NCBI RefSeq assembly: GCF_945836005.1
Contig: NZ_OX241534.1
Location: forward strand, 186,001 to 250,000
From: Candidatus Nitrosacidococcus sp. I8
GTDB taxonomy: Bacteria; Pseudomonadota; Gammaproteobacteria; Nitrosococcales; Nitrosococcaceae
Length of the DNA: 64,000 nucleotides
Direction of reading: 5' to 3'
The notes below the pieces were generated by a model. The model saw only the letters and a program-made list of their open reading frames with translations, was not told the DNA's origin and made no database searches. Of this stretch, positions 43,165-52,633 are shown one piece after another; within the stretch, counting starts at the first letter, position 1, and each line of letters opens with the position of its first letter. The position numbers were made by a program, and so were the translations under genes.

Positions 43165-43297
43165 AGTGTAAAATAGATTTTAGTTTATTAAAAAAATTTG
43201 TCTCTCAAGTGTAATATAGCAAGAAGCTGGTTAACATTAATTAGTACATAGTGAGAATATAGGTACTTAAAATTTCTTTATTACAATCTATCTATAT

Positions 43298-44113
43298 TCA
43301 CTCAATTTTTAAGCTAGTCATAGATAAGGCACCAGCTATTGGTTTATCATTAAAGAAACTAATTGATTCGTTCTTTTCTTTCAATCCAAGAATATATAGT
43401 AGTGGAAGATAGTGCTCCACAGAAGGAATAGCAAGCTGAAAGGCTGCTCCTTGGGTTTCAAAATCAATAAGTGCCTGATGATTATCATCTAAAATAAGCT
43501 TTTTTATTTTTTCATTAGCTTCCATCGCCCAATCATAAGCAAATTCTTCGTTTAGTTTTCGCCAGTCTACTTTCCTAAGGTTATGAACAATATTACCACT
43601 ACCAATGATTAGTACACTTTTTTCCCGAAGAGGTATTAATTCTTGAGCTAATTCATAATGCTGCTGAGGTGTTTTATTAACATCTAGGCTCATTTCAACA
43701 ATAGGTATATCTGCATCTGGATAAAGATGCTTAATTACCGACCAAGCTCCATGATCAAGACCCCAAGTATAATCTAAACTTACTTCAGTAGATTTTATAA
43801 GCAATTTTATTCCTGTTGCGAGTGTAGGGCTACCTGGTGCTGGGTACTGTACTTCAAAGAGTTCTTGAGGAAATCCAAAAAAATCGTGAATAGTAGCTGG
43901 ATTTTCCATAGCTGTTACTTGGGTTCCTTGGGTTTCCTAATGTGCTGATATACATAAAATAGCATTTGGTTTTGGGATTTTCTTACTAAGGTTTCGAAAT
44001 TCAATAACAAATTCATTTTCTTCAATAGCGTTCATCGGACTACCGTGCCCCAAAAATAATATGGGCATTTTCTCTACACTATTAAAAGAGTTAATAACTT
44101 TATCTGAGATCAT
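43298..44113 (-). pseudogene. ygiD: YgiD-like LigB-family dioxygenase interrupted by an amber codon
   Basis: The intact frame at 43298-43909 lacks the N-terminus of this extradiol dioxygenase family. Extending the same frame upstream to the ATG at 44111-44113 recovers it: PILFLGHGSPMNAIEEN, then AILCISAH, then a TAG at 43937-43939 followed by ETQGTQVTAMENPATIHDFFGFPQ. Relatives have SAHWET here, so a single TGG to TAG change separates the first 58 residues from the rest. The metal histidines of HGSPM and SAH lie in the separated part. Without readthrough the product would lack its active site. Total length, 272 codons, equals the family's usual length. Other residues look conserved, so the event may be recent. 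Confidence 0.8.
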
Positions 44114-44176
44114 CTAATTAGTTTTAGTCTTACCAATATAATTTAAAGGTAGAATTATTCGTTTAATTTATAAAAT

Positions 44177-45079
44177 TCAATGCCTTAAGGAGGAAGCTAT
44201 ACTAAGTATAGCAAGGCTTATTAAGATAAGTATGACACCAACTGTTTCAGGCAGTGTGGGGATTTCATTAAGAATCATGCCTGCAAGGATAATAGTGATC
44301 ACTGGAACTCCAAGAGAGCTTAAGCTAGTAATACTAGCTGATAAGTGCTGCAGGGCGTAGAGCCAAAGAATCCAACCTAAGGCACTTGATAAAATACTGT
44401 TATAAGCTAATGCCCATAAAAAAGCACTGCTCCAAATTGGAATAGATTCTCCTATGAAATAGGAGAACGTTTCTAACGCTAGACCACCAATAAACATCTG
44501 CCAAGCATTAATATTAATAAGTTCTGCAGTATTATTTAATTTTATTTCTTTACTTATAATGACACTTACTCCCCACAATAACCCAGCAATTAAAGCAAGT
44601 AGGGTACTTACCAAGGTAAAGTGAGTTTCCCAAGGATCAATAATGCCAATTAAACCTATCCCTGCAATACCAAGTGCTAGCCACTGTAATTTATAAATAG
44701 GTTCTTTTAAAAAATGTGCCGCAAAAATAATAGCCCATAGAGGCATGGTATACACAAGTACTGCACTTTTTCCTACACTACCCTCTACAAGGGCTAAGGC
44801 ACCACTACCCATAAACCCTACGGTTTGTAATAAAGAGAGCCAAAGCATAGGTTTAATATGTACTGGCTTTAACGTGTTTTTTTTTAGAAAAAGAATAAGA
44901 AATAAGAATAATCCACCAACGATAGAGCGTAGCGCAGCAAACTCTACTGGAGCACACCAAATCAGTGCTTGTTTCACGACAACCCAGCCATATCCCCAAA
45001 TAAATGTTAAAACAACTAATGCAAGGATTGAGCTAACTTGGTTTGGTATTTTTCTAATATTACTAAGAGATAAATTCAT
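44177..45079 (-). CDS. EamA/DMT-family transporter
   Basis: The 300-residue integral membrane protein has ten hydrophobic segments arranged as two EamA repeats: the first from about residue 14 (LALVVLTFIWGYGWVVVKQAL), the second from about 157 (LLALIAGLLWGVSVIISKEI). FIWG and LLWG plus SLLQTVGFMGSGALALVEGS and LGVPVITIILAGMILNEIPT are drug/metabolite exporter signatures. Substrate is unknown; relatives export amino acids or metabolites. It lies 10 bases downstream of the ExoD-like gene, probably in one transcript. Confidence 0.88.
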   Translation of the reverse strand: MNLSLSNIRKIPNQVSSILALVVLTFIWGYGWVVVKQALIWCAPVEFAALRSIVGGLFLFLILFLKKNTLKPVHIKPMLWLSLLQTVGFMGSGALALVEGSVGKSAVLVYTMPLWAIIFAAHFLKEPIYKLQWLALGIAGIGLIGIIDPWETHFTLVSTLLALIAGLLWGVSVIISKEIKLNNTAELININAWQMFIGGLALETFSYFIGESIPIWSSAFLWALAYNSILSSALGWILWLYALQHLSASITSLSSLGVPVITIILAGMILNEIPTLPETVGVILILISLAILSIASSLRH

Positions 45080-45089
45080 TAGCAGCAGC

Positions 45090-45704
45090 TCAAAAATATT
45101 GAATAGCCTCGTAAAGCATTTTTTTTCCTATCACTATAAACATGGCAAAATAAATTATAGTAATAATATTAATTAAATAACCTAAGAGAATAAAAACCCC
45201 ATCACATTGGAGTAATCCTACAGCTAAACAAAATAGTGCAAATCCCGGTAAAGTATTACTGAGGGGAATAAAACCAAGAGGCAAAATCAGTAGAACAGCT
45301 CCTAAAATTAGAGCAAAGTTATGTATTTTGTATAAGATTCTTTTAGTAGTTAACCAACTTAAGCGATAAGGGTGGCTAATTCTTACTAAATAGTTTAGCC
45401 ATACTAAACTGTACTCTAAAGCAGTAGAAAGTGCTTTTGTAGAAATAAGTTTATTTCTAATAGATTTAGGTAACCATAGAGGATGGTCAAAAAAAAGGCT
45501 TATCCCAATAGATAAAATTACCATACCACACACTGCACCCATTCCAGGGATAGAGATAGGGATGATAAAGATCAGAGAAAGTAGTAAAACAAAGTATATT
45601 AACCCTTCTTTTCCTATTAAATTCTGGGTTTCAATTAAGGTGAAATGATCTGAGGGTAATTTTTCTACAACTTTCCTAAGTTTTTGTATAAGCAGCGGTT
45701 GCAC
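45090..45704 (-). CDS. ExoD-like exopolysaccharide synthesis membrane protein
   Basis: The 204-residue protein matches the ExoD family. It begins with a cytoplasmic helix region (LPSDHFTLIETQNLIGKEGLIYFVLLL), then has a hydrophobic stretch with the typical ISIPGMGAVCGMVI glycine-proline motif. A mid-domain DHPLWLPKSIRNK precedes two or three further membrane segments containing PLGFIPLSNTLPGFALFCLAVGLLQCDG. ExoD proteins affect exopolysaccharide production and alkali tolerance in rhizobia; function here is not established. It sits next to an O-acyltransferase remnant that may once have shared a surface-polysaccharide role. Confidence 0.82.
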   Translation of the reverse strand: MQPLLIQKLRKVVEKLPSDHFTLIETQNLIGKEGLIYFVLLLSLIFIIPISIPGMGAVCGMVILSIGISLFFDHPLWLPKSIRNKLISTKALSTALEYSLVWLNYLVRISHPYRLSWLTTKRILYKIHNFALILGAVLLILPLGFIPLSNTLPGFALFCLAVGLLQCDGVFILLGYLINIITIIYFAMFIVIGKKMLYEAIQYF

Positions 45705-45709
45705 TAATA

Positions 45710-46312
45710 TTATTTAGCTTGAGAAAGGGCTAATTCTTGAAATAGTTTGTCTCCAATATATTTAACACCTTCTATAGTTAAATGATTACCATCCCAAGAG
45801 ATAAGATCATCTTTGGGTGTTACTATAGGACACTTTTCGTTATCTCCGTAAATGATTTTAATTTGATTAATAAAGACTTCAGGAGGTAATTCATTTTTCA
45901 TTACCGTGTTAATAGATGATTTCCTATCTATCATTTTTTGGCGTAGATTTTTCCGCTTTTCTTCCCCTAAATAGAATAATTTTCTAGCGTTCATAGATTC
46001 GCCAAAGCTTTTAGCACCAATAACAAATAATTTTTGATTGGGGTTTAATTTTATATTAGTAATAGTCTCTGGTAGAAACTTTCTAGTGTTTTTGCTCTTT
46101 TTCTTACATACCCTTCTTGGATTGTATTGTTTGCATATTTCCACTATTTCATCTCTTTTGGAGAAAATAGACTAGATACCCCATAGGTAAAAACTAGTCA
46201 TAAACTAAGAGATAATACAATAAACGAACTAGCCCCTACACATCTAAGTAAAATAGGTCTAGAGATTCTATCTTGGTTACGAAATGGAGTTTCTACGGAA
46301 ACCCAGCTTCTT
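45710..46312 (-). pseudogene. Remnant of OafA-type acyltransferase with SGNH domain
   Basis: The open frame at 45710-46144 encodes only the end of an SGNH hydrolase-like domain: LFVIGAKSFGES, and the catalytic D-x-x-H end SWDGNHLTIEGVKYIGDKLF. Upstream in another frame, down from about 46312, are SWVSVETPFRNQDRISRP and a hydrophobic segment. Those are the last membrane part of an acyltransferase 3 protein, interrupted by TGA and TAG stops. The N-terminal membrane domain of about 300 residues is missing, because the remnant abuts a terminator at 46342. This is a decayed polysaccharide O-acetyltransferase. The GTG-started fragment is unlikely to be functional. Confidence 0.65.
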
Positions 46313-46341
46313 ATAATTGTTTAAAATTTTACATATATAAA

Positions 46342-46370
46342 TATGCCCGCAATAGTAATTTACGGGCATA
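46342..46370 (-). terminator. Terminator hairpin downstream of the PH-domain gene
   Basis: TATGCCCG (46342-46349) pairs perfectly with CGGGCATA (46363-46370) around a 13-base loop. The flanks are A/T tracts on both sides (TTTATATATG on the minus-strand 3' side). It lies 26 bases past the end of the minus-strand PH-domain gene. Confidence 0.6.
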
Positions 46371-46395
46371 TAAAAAAACAAAAATTGCTAAAAAA

Positions 46396-46890
46396 CTATT
46401 CCATCTCTCTCATTTTAACTTCTTTGTTTGTTCTGCATTCTTCTACATAATGTCTAATTTGCTCCCTTAGTGCTTCAGCTCCTTTAATTCCCTCAATTAG
46501 AGAAGTAGGTGTGGTTGCATCTGTAGAAATAATAGTAATTGTGCCTAATCCAAAAATTCTTTCAAAGAATGACTGATAGAGCTCTGTATCCCGCACTCTA
46601 TAGAGCTCTAATTCTTCAATTTTTCGAGAAAAAACCCCGTTATGAGATTTCAACCGTTGGGAAGTTAGTTCGTAATACTGGCTTTTAGTTTCAAGAAAGC
46701 ACCAAAATGAATATAGAATTGCAATAGCACCAATTCCTGCTGCCGCACTAATTGCTGGCACAGAAGAAGTTAGCTTTAAATAAAAAACTACACCTACTGC
46801 AATGGGAGGAATTAAACTACAAATAATATAAGTACCGAAGTTGACAATTTGGGATTGACTACCAGACCAAACTTTAGTTTCTTCATTCAT
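46396..46890 (-). CDS. Bacterial PH-domain membrane protein (YdbS-like)
   Basis: The 164-residue protein has two membrane segments at about residues 16-40 and 45-66. A bacterial PH-like domain follows: YYELTSQRLKSHNGVFSRKIEELELYRVRDTEL, then FGLGTITIISTD and IKGAEALREQIR, the pattern of bPH_2/YdbS proteins. Their role is unknown, though they are often tied to membrane-associated secretion or stress. The last 15 residues are highly charged. It is divergent from uvrA and ends in a clear terminator. Confidence 0.82.
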   Translation of the reverse strand: MNEETKVWSGSQSQIVNFGTYIICSLIPPIAVGVVFYLKLTSSVPAISAAAGIGAIAILYSFWCFLETKSQYYELTSQRLKSHNGVFSRKIEELELYRVRDTELYQSFFERIFGLGTITIISTDATTPTSLIEGIKGAEALREQIRHYVEECRTNKEVKMREME

Positions 46891-47032
46891 CGTTATTTTT
46901 CCTAGCTGCTGTGAATAATGGTTCTACAATAAGAATAATTTTTAATTAAATTAGTATAAATTAAAAAAGATACAGTGCTTTAGCATATTCACAATAATAT
47001 TGATGCGATCTATAAAAAATAAATAGATTTTT

Positions 47033-50000
47033 ATGGCTAAGAATTCTATTACGGTTAGAGGGGCAAGACAAAACAATCTTAAAAGCTTAGATTTAGAACT
47101 TCCCTTAAATGAGCTTATTGTAGTCACTGGGGTAAGCGGATCAGGAAAATCCTCTCTAGCTTTTGATACTATTTATGCAGAAGGTCAACGACGCTATGTA
47201 GAGACTTTCTCTCCCTACGCCCGCCAATTCCTTGATCGAATGGATAAGCCTCAAGTAGATTATATTGATGGAGTACCCCCTGCAATTGCCATTGATCAAG
47301 TCAATCCTATTCGTACTTCCCGGTCTACGGTAGGAACTATGACTGAGCTTAATGATCACCTTAAGCTCTTATTTGCTAAAGCTGCTCAGCTCTATTGCCA
47401 AGGGTGCGGAAAACAAGTACAAAAAGACACTCCAGAGAAAGTATATGATCAGCTGTTTACCTTACACTCTAGTCCAGATTATAAAACTAGAATTCTAATT
47501 ACGTTTAAAATTAATATCCCAAACCACTCTTCTACGGATGAAATTAAAACCCAACTTCTAAAACAAGGCTATACTCAAATTCATAGCCAAACAGAACATA
47601 TATTAGAAGTTATTCAAGATAGAGTATTACTTGGTACCATCCAACGTAGCCGTATTCTAGAATCTTTAGAAGCTGGATTTAAATATGGGCAAGGTCATAT
47701 TGCTATCTATCCCCTAAATGAGAAAAAACAACCCTTATCTCCTTGGTATTTTTCCATATATCTTCATTGTCCTCATTGTAATCTTTCTTATCAAGAACCT
47801 TCTTCTAATCAATTCTCTTTTAATTCTCCTCTAGGTGCTTGTGAGACCTGCCGAGGATTTGGGCGAACCATAGGAATAGATTATGGTTTAGTAATTCCAG
47901 ATCAACAAAAAACTCTTGCCGAAGGAGCTATTAAACCTTGGCAAACAAAAAATTATGCAGAATGCCAAGAAGATCTAATTCGATTTGCTAGCCAACAAAA
48001 TATTCCTATAGATATTCCTTGGGAAGAATTGACTCAAGATCAACAAGATTGGGTACTAAAGGGAGATGGAGCATGGGAAGATAATCAATGGTATGGGGTT
48101 CGTGGCTTTTTTAGCTGGCTAGAGAGTAAAAGCTATAAAATGCATATTCGGGTACTGCTTGCAAAGTACCGTACCTACCATATATGTCCAGATTGCCAAG
48201 GTGCTCGCTTAAAATCTGAAGCGTTCTTATGGCGGCTTGGTACTCGAGCAAACGCAGATGAAGTGCTCGATAGATCCAAGAGATTTAAACCTCATCAAGT
48301 AATCCTTTCTCTCTCACAATGGCAAGTACTCCCAGGACTGACTATTCGTGATTTACTCTCTCTCCCTATTGATCGTTGCCAGCAGTTTTTCCAAAATCTT
48401 AACTTATCTCATTCTATGGATGAATCACTTAAACTGCTTCTTACTGAAATACGATCCCGCTTAAGTTATTTAATGGAAGTAGGGGTAGGCTATCTAAGTT
48501 TAGATCGACAATCTCGCACCCTAAGTGGTGGTGAAGTACAAAGGATTAATTTAACTACAGCACTAGGCACTTCTTTAGTAAATACTTTATTTGTTCTAGA
48601 TGAGCCAAGTATTGGTCTGCATGCAAGAGATACAGGTCGTATCATTCGTATCCTTCAGAGACTAAGAGATTCGGGTAATTCTTTACTCGTAGTAGAGCAT
48701 GATGCACAAATTATGAAAGCCTCTGATCGCATTTTGGATTTAGGACCAGGTCCTGGAGAGCATGGAGGGGAAAAAGTTTTTTTTGGTACACCTCATCAAC
48801 TCATGGAAGCCAAAATATCCCTTACAGGTGATTACTTAGCGGGTAGAAAGAAAATTAGATTCCTATCCTCTGATTCTAAAAAACGAGAATCTAAGCATTA
48901 CTTAGAAATTTTAGGTGCTCAAGCAAATAATCTTAAAAACATCGACGTTAAGATTCCTTTAAACCGCTTAGTGTGTATTACTGGCATAAGTGGTTCAGGC
49001 AAATCTACCTTAATTCAAGAAGTGCTTTATCAGGAATGGTGCATATTTCAAGGCAAGACAGGAGATTCCTTAAGGAATTGCCAATCAGTTACAGGTTATG
49101 AATTCTTCCAAGAATTAATATTAGTAGATCAATCTGCTATTGGTAAAACAACCCGATCTAATCCTATTAGCTATGTAGGTGCTTTAGAGCCTTTGCGAAA
49201 AATTTTTGCTCAAGAGCCTTTAGCACAAGAGCGAGGCTATAGTCCTACCACCTTTAGTTTTAATAGCGGTACAGGGCGTTGCTCTGCTTGTAATGGATCT
49301 GGATTTGAACATGTAGAAATGCAGTTCTTAAGCGATGTCTATATTCGCTGCCAAGAATGTAATGGCCATCGATTTCGTCCAGAAATACTTGAAATCACCT
49401 TATCTTCCCCTACAAGTGAAGAGAGTAAGTCTATTGCAGACATTCTTGATCTAACTATAACAGAGGCAATAGGTTTTTTTGCTAACAGCCAAGAAATTTT
49501 AAAAAAAATAGAGCCTTTACAAACTGTGGGCTTAGGTTATGTAAAGCTAGGCCAGCCCCTACCTACACTAAGTGGGGGTGAATCTCAGCGGCTAAAATTG
49601 GCTGGATATCTAGCTAAAGCCAAAAATTATAAAAAAAATTCTCGCCCTATTTTATTTTTATTAGATGAGCCTACTACAGGACTACACTTTGATGATATTG
49701 CTACCCTGATTAAAGTGTTCCGGAAACTCTTAGCAGAAGAGCATTCTCTTATAGTGATTGAGCACAATTTAGACGTAATCCAAGCAGCAGATTGGCTGAT
49801 TGATTTAGGACCTGAAGGGGGAGAAAAAGGTGGCAAGATTCTTTTTACAGGCAGGCCTACTGAAATTATCCATGCTCAGAATAATCATACCGGCAAAGCA
49901 CTAAAGGAATATCAGCAAGAGTCTATAGAATTGGCTAAAGTAGCCGAGTCAGCAATCACTTATTTACCTAGTTCTGATTTTAAAAAACAGCAATCTACTT

Positions 50001-52555
50001 CCATCCATATCCATCATGCTTATGAATGTAATTTGAAAGGTATTGATGCAGATATTCCTAGAAACAAACTTACTGTAATTACAGGTGTTTCTGGATCAGG
50101 AAAAAGCACCCTTGCTTTTGATATTTTGTTCGCTGAAGGTCAACGGCGTTATTTAGAATCCCTAAATGCTTATGCTCGCCAATTTGTGCAACCTGCTCCT
50201 CGTCCTAATGTGGATGCCATTTATGGTATTCCTCCTACCGTAGCCATTGAACAACGTACTAGTCGAGGCGGCATAAAAAGTACTGTGGCTACTTTAACTG
50301 AAATTTACCATTTTTTACGATTACTATTTGTAAAACTAGGAAAACAATATTGTCCTGATTGCCAAATTCCTATTGAATCTCAAAACTTATTAACAATTAA
50401 GGATCAAATTATTAAGAATTACCAAAATCAGACTATTACGCTGCTTGCCCCATTGGTAACTGCACGAAAAGGCTACTATACAGATCTGGCAAAATGGGCA
50501 GCGAATAAAAGCTTTCCCCACTTACAAGTAGATGAAGTGCTTATTCCTACAGAAAATTGGCCTCGCCTTGATCGATTTAAAGAGCATACGATTCGGTTAC
50601 CTGTAGGTAGCATAGTAATCAGCACAAAAAATGATGCTCAATTAACTGCCCTATTAAAACAAGTACTATCTTTAGGGCATGGTATGGTTAAAGTATGCTT
50701 AACTGCACAGCTAGAGCAATTATCATCAATCGAAAATAAATATGCTATTTATTCTATAAACCGCTCTTGTCCTACTTGTCATCGTAGTTTTAATGAATTA
50801 GATCCTCGTCTTTTTTCATACAACTCTAAACACGGCTACTGTATTCATTGCCAAGGTAGCGGGCTAGAAGATTTAGATCCAGATGAGGATCAATTGAAAA
50901 AAGAATTCTATGATGCTATCGCTATTTGTTCTGTATGTGATGGACAACGTCTTAATTCAGAAGCCCTATCGGTACGCTTTCGAGATAAAAATATTGCGGA
51001 AATTACAAAGTTATCTATAGCTGAAGCCGAAGTTTTCTTTCAAACGATCAAATTAAACAGAAGAGAAGCTACCATTGCCCAGGATATACTGCCTGAAATC
51101 AGAGCTCGACTCATTTTTTTAAGCCAAGTAGATCTTGCCTATATAGCTCTAGATCGATCAGCACCCACATTAAGCGGAGGAGAAGCACAACGAATTCGCT
51201 TAGCTGCACAACTAGGATCGAGCTTACAAGGAGTGTGTTATATCTTAGATGAACCCACTATTGGACTCCATCCCCGGGATAATGAAATGTTGCTAAATAC
51301 CTTAAATCAGCTTAAGCAAAAAGGTAATACCATAGTGATGGTAGAGCATGATGAGACTGCGATTCGTAGAGCAGATCACATTATTGATTTAGGACCTAAT
51401 GGTGGAATTAATGGTGGGCAAATAATGGTAGCAGGTGATTTAAATACGCTTTTAGCTCATAAAAAATCTTTAACAGCACATTATTTAAATCATTCAGTAA
51501 AAAATGCTATTCAAAAAAAGCAACGATCTATATCCCATTGGATTAAGATCAGAGGGGCTAATCTCCATAATTTAAAAAATATAGATATAGATTTTCCTTT
51601 AGAGTGCTTAGTGGGTGTTACTGGAGTAAGTGGTAGTGGTAAGAGCACCTTAGTTCGGCAAATACTTTATAAAAATCTCCAGAAAAAATTACAAAATAAC
51701 GGAAAAAATAAAGATCCTGATCCGCCCTTCTATGGTTGTCACCATATTCAGGGATGGGAAAGTATCAATCAAGTAATAGAAGTAGATCAAACCCCTATTG
51801 GTAAAACCCCTCGATCTTGCTTAGCAACTTATATTGGGTTTTGGGATGATATTCGTTATCTTTTTTCAGAAACTCCTGCGGCAAAAATACGAGGTTATAG
51901 CCCAAGTCGTTTTTCTTTTAATGTAAAAGAAGGTTGTTGCCAAGAATGTAATGGGCAAGGTATCAAAAAAATTGAAATGAGCTTTTTACCTGATGTGATT
52001 ATTCCTTGCGAAGTGTGCCATGGAGATCGCTTTGTTTCAGAAACTTTAACGGTACGGTACAAGGATAAAAATATTGGTGAAATTTTAAAAATGAACGTGG
52101 ATGAGGCCACCTCATTTTTTGCTGCTCATCCTAAAATTTATCCACCATTAGCTCTACTTCAGAGAATAGGACTAGGTTATTTAGAATTAGGACAAGCTAG
52201 CCCTACCCTAAGTGGTGGAGAAGCTCAGCGAATTAAGCTAGTTGCAGAATTAGCTAGGAAAAATCCCAAAGCAAATCAACATATCTTATATGTTTTAGAT
52301 GAGCCTACTATTGGTTTGCATATGGCAGATGTGGCTAAGCTTGTTGAAGTGCTACATCAACTCATTGATACAGGAAATACTGTAGTTATTATTGAACATA
52401 ATTTAGATGTTATTGCTGAGACGGACTGGATTATTGACCTAGGACCAGAGGGAGGAAATGCAGGTGGAGAGGTTACCGCCTATGGAACTCCTAAGGATAT
52501 CATTTCTTCTGCCTCTAAAAGTTATACTGCTCAATTTCTGGCAAAATCTTTATAA
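47033..52555 (+). CDS. uvrA: Double-length UvrA-family excinuclease ATPase (tandem fusion)
   Basis: The 1840-residue protein equals two UvrA proteins end to end. Four Walker A loops of the form G(V/I)SGSGKS lie near residues 33, 650, 1017 and 1530. Four ABC signatures of the form LSGGE-x-QR lie near 496, 845, 1380 and 1725. Zinc-type CxxC pairs lie near 246, 750, 1245 and 1636, those at 750 and 1636 having the CxxC-x19-CxxC spacing of the UvrA zinc module. Each half starts with the AEGQRRYxE block of the UvrA N-terminus. UvrA normally works as a dimer in nucleotide excision repair, so this is a covalent dimer. Whether it replaces the normal 940-residue UvrA cannot be seen here. Confidence 0.93.
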   Translation: MAKNSITVRGARQNNLKSLDLELPLNELIVVTGVSGSGKSSLAFDTIYAEGQRRYVETFSPYARQFLDRMDKPQVDYIDGVPPAIAIDQVNPIRTSRSTVGTMTELNDHLKLLFAKAAQLYCQGCGKQVQKDTPEKVYDQLFTLHSSPDYKTRILITFKINIPNHSSTDEIKTQLLKQGYTQIHSQTEHILEVIQDRVLLGTIQRSRILESLEAGFKYGQGHIAIYPLNEKKQPLSPWYFSIYLHCPHCNLSYQEPSSNQFSFNSPLGACETCRGFGRTIGIDYGLVIPDQQKTLAEGAIKPWQTKNYAECQEDLIRFASQQNIPIDIPWEELTQDQQDWVLKGDGAWEDNQWYGVRGFFSWLESKSYKMHIRVLLAKYRTYHICPDCQGARLKSEAFLWRLGTRANADEVLDRSKRFKPHQVILSLSQWQVLPGLTIRDLLSLPIDRCQQFFQNLNLSHSMDESLKLLLTEIRSRLSYLMEVGVGYLSLDRQSRTLSGGEVQRINLTTALGTSLVNTLFVLDEPSIGLHARDTGRIIRILQRLRDSGNSLLVVEHDAQIMKASDRILDLGPGPGEHGGEKVFFGTPHQLMEAKISLTGDYLAGRKKIRFLSSDSKKRESKHYLEILGAQANNLKNIDVKIPLNRLVCITGISGSGKSTLIQEVLYQEWCIFQGKTGDSLRNCQSVTGYEFFQELILVDQSAIGKTTRSNPISYVGALEPLRKIFAQEPLAQERGYSPTTFSFNSGTGRCSACNGSGFEHVEMQFLSDVYIRCQECNGHRFRPEILEITLSSPTSEESKSIADILDLTITEAIGFFANSQEILKKIEPLQTVGLGYVKLGQPLPTLSGGESQRLKLAGYLAKAKNYKKNSRPILFLLDEPTTGLHFDDIATLIKVFRKLLAEEHSLIVIEHNLDVIQAADWLIDLGPEGGEKGGKILFTGRPTEIIHAQNNHTGKALKEYQQESIELAKVAESAITYLPSSDFKKQQSTSIHIHHAYECNLKGIDADIPRNKLTVITGVSGSGKSTLAFDILFAEGQRRYLESLNAYARQFVQPAPRPNVDAIYGIPPTVAIEQRTSRGGIKSTVATLTEIYHFLRLLFVKLGKQYCPDCQIPIESQNLLTIKDQIIKNYQNQTITLLAPLVTARKGYYTDLAKWAANKSFPHLQVDEVLIPTENWPRLDRFKEHTIRLPVGSIVISTKNDAQLTALLKQVLSLGHGMVKVCLTAQLEQLSSIENKYAIYSINRSCPTCHRSFNELDPRLFSYNSKHGYCIHCQGSGLEDLDPDEDQLKKEFYDAIAICSVCDGQRLNSEALSVRFRDKNIAEITKLSIAEAEVFFQTIKLNRREATIAQDILPEIRARLIFLSQVDLAYIALDRSAPTLSGGEAQRIRLAAQLGSSLQGVCYILDEPTIGLHPRDNEMLLNTLNQLKQKGNTIVMVEHDETAIRRADHIIDLGPNGGINGGQIMVAGDLNTLLAHKKSLTAHYLNHSVKNAIQKKQRSISHWIKIRGANLHNLKNIDIDFPLECLVGVTGVSGSGKSTLVRQILYKNLQKKLQNNGKNKDPDPPFYGCHHIQGWESINQVIEVDQTPIGKTPRSCLATYIGFWDDIRYLFSETPAAKIRGYSPSRFSFNVKEGCCQECNGQGIKKIEMSFLPDVIIPCEVCHGDRFVSETLTVRYKDKNIGEILKMNVDEATSFFAAHPKIYPPLALLQRIGLGYLELGQASPTLSGGEAQRIKLVAELARKNPKANQHILYVLDEPTIGLHMADVAKLVEVLHQLIDTGNTVVIIEHNLDVIAETDWIIDLGPEGGNAGGEVTAYGTPKDIISSASKSYTAQFLAKSL

Positions 52556-52584
52556 AGCTTATTAAACGTTTTCACATCTAAACA

Positions 52585-52616
52585 GCACGCTAGCTTTTAA
52601 TTTAAAGCCAGCATGC
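52585..52616. terminator. Bidirectional terminator between uvrA and the secreted-repeat gene
   Basis: GCACGCTAGCTTT (52585-52597) pairs with AAAGCCAGCATGC (52604-52616), with two G-U pairs. It lies between the convergent stop codons of uvrA and the first secreted-repeat gene. The motif GCCAGCATGCC recurs in the terminator at 53854-53884, consistent with duplicated 3' flanks. Confidence 0.55.
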
Positions 52617-52633
52617 CTAATTTAATTGTACGG

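Noticed and set aside
43165-43297. Possible glycine riboswitch before gcvPB
   Set aside because: The leader is only 133 AT-rich bases and shows none of the conserved GGAGAG-type cores of tandem glycine aptamers.
44745-45176. 143-residue plus-strand frame opposite the DMT transporter
   Set aside because: It overlaps two recognised minus-strand membrane protein genes and looks like an antisense shadow.
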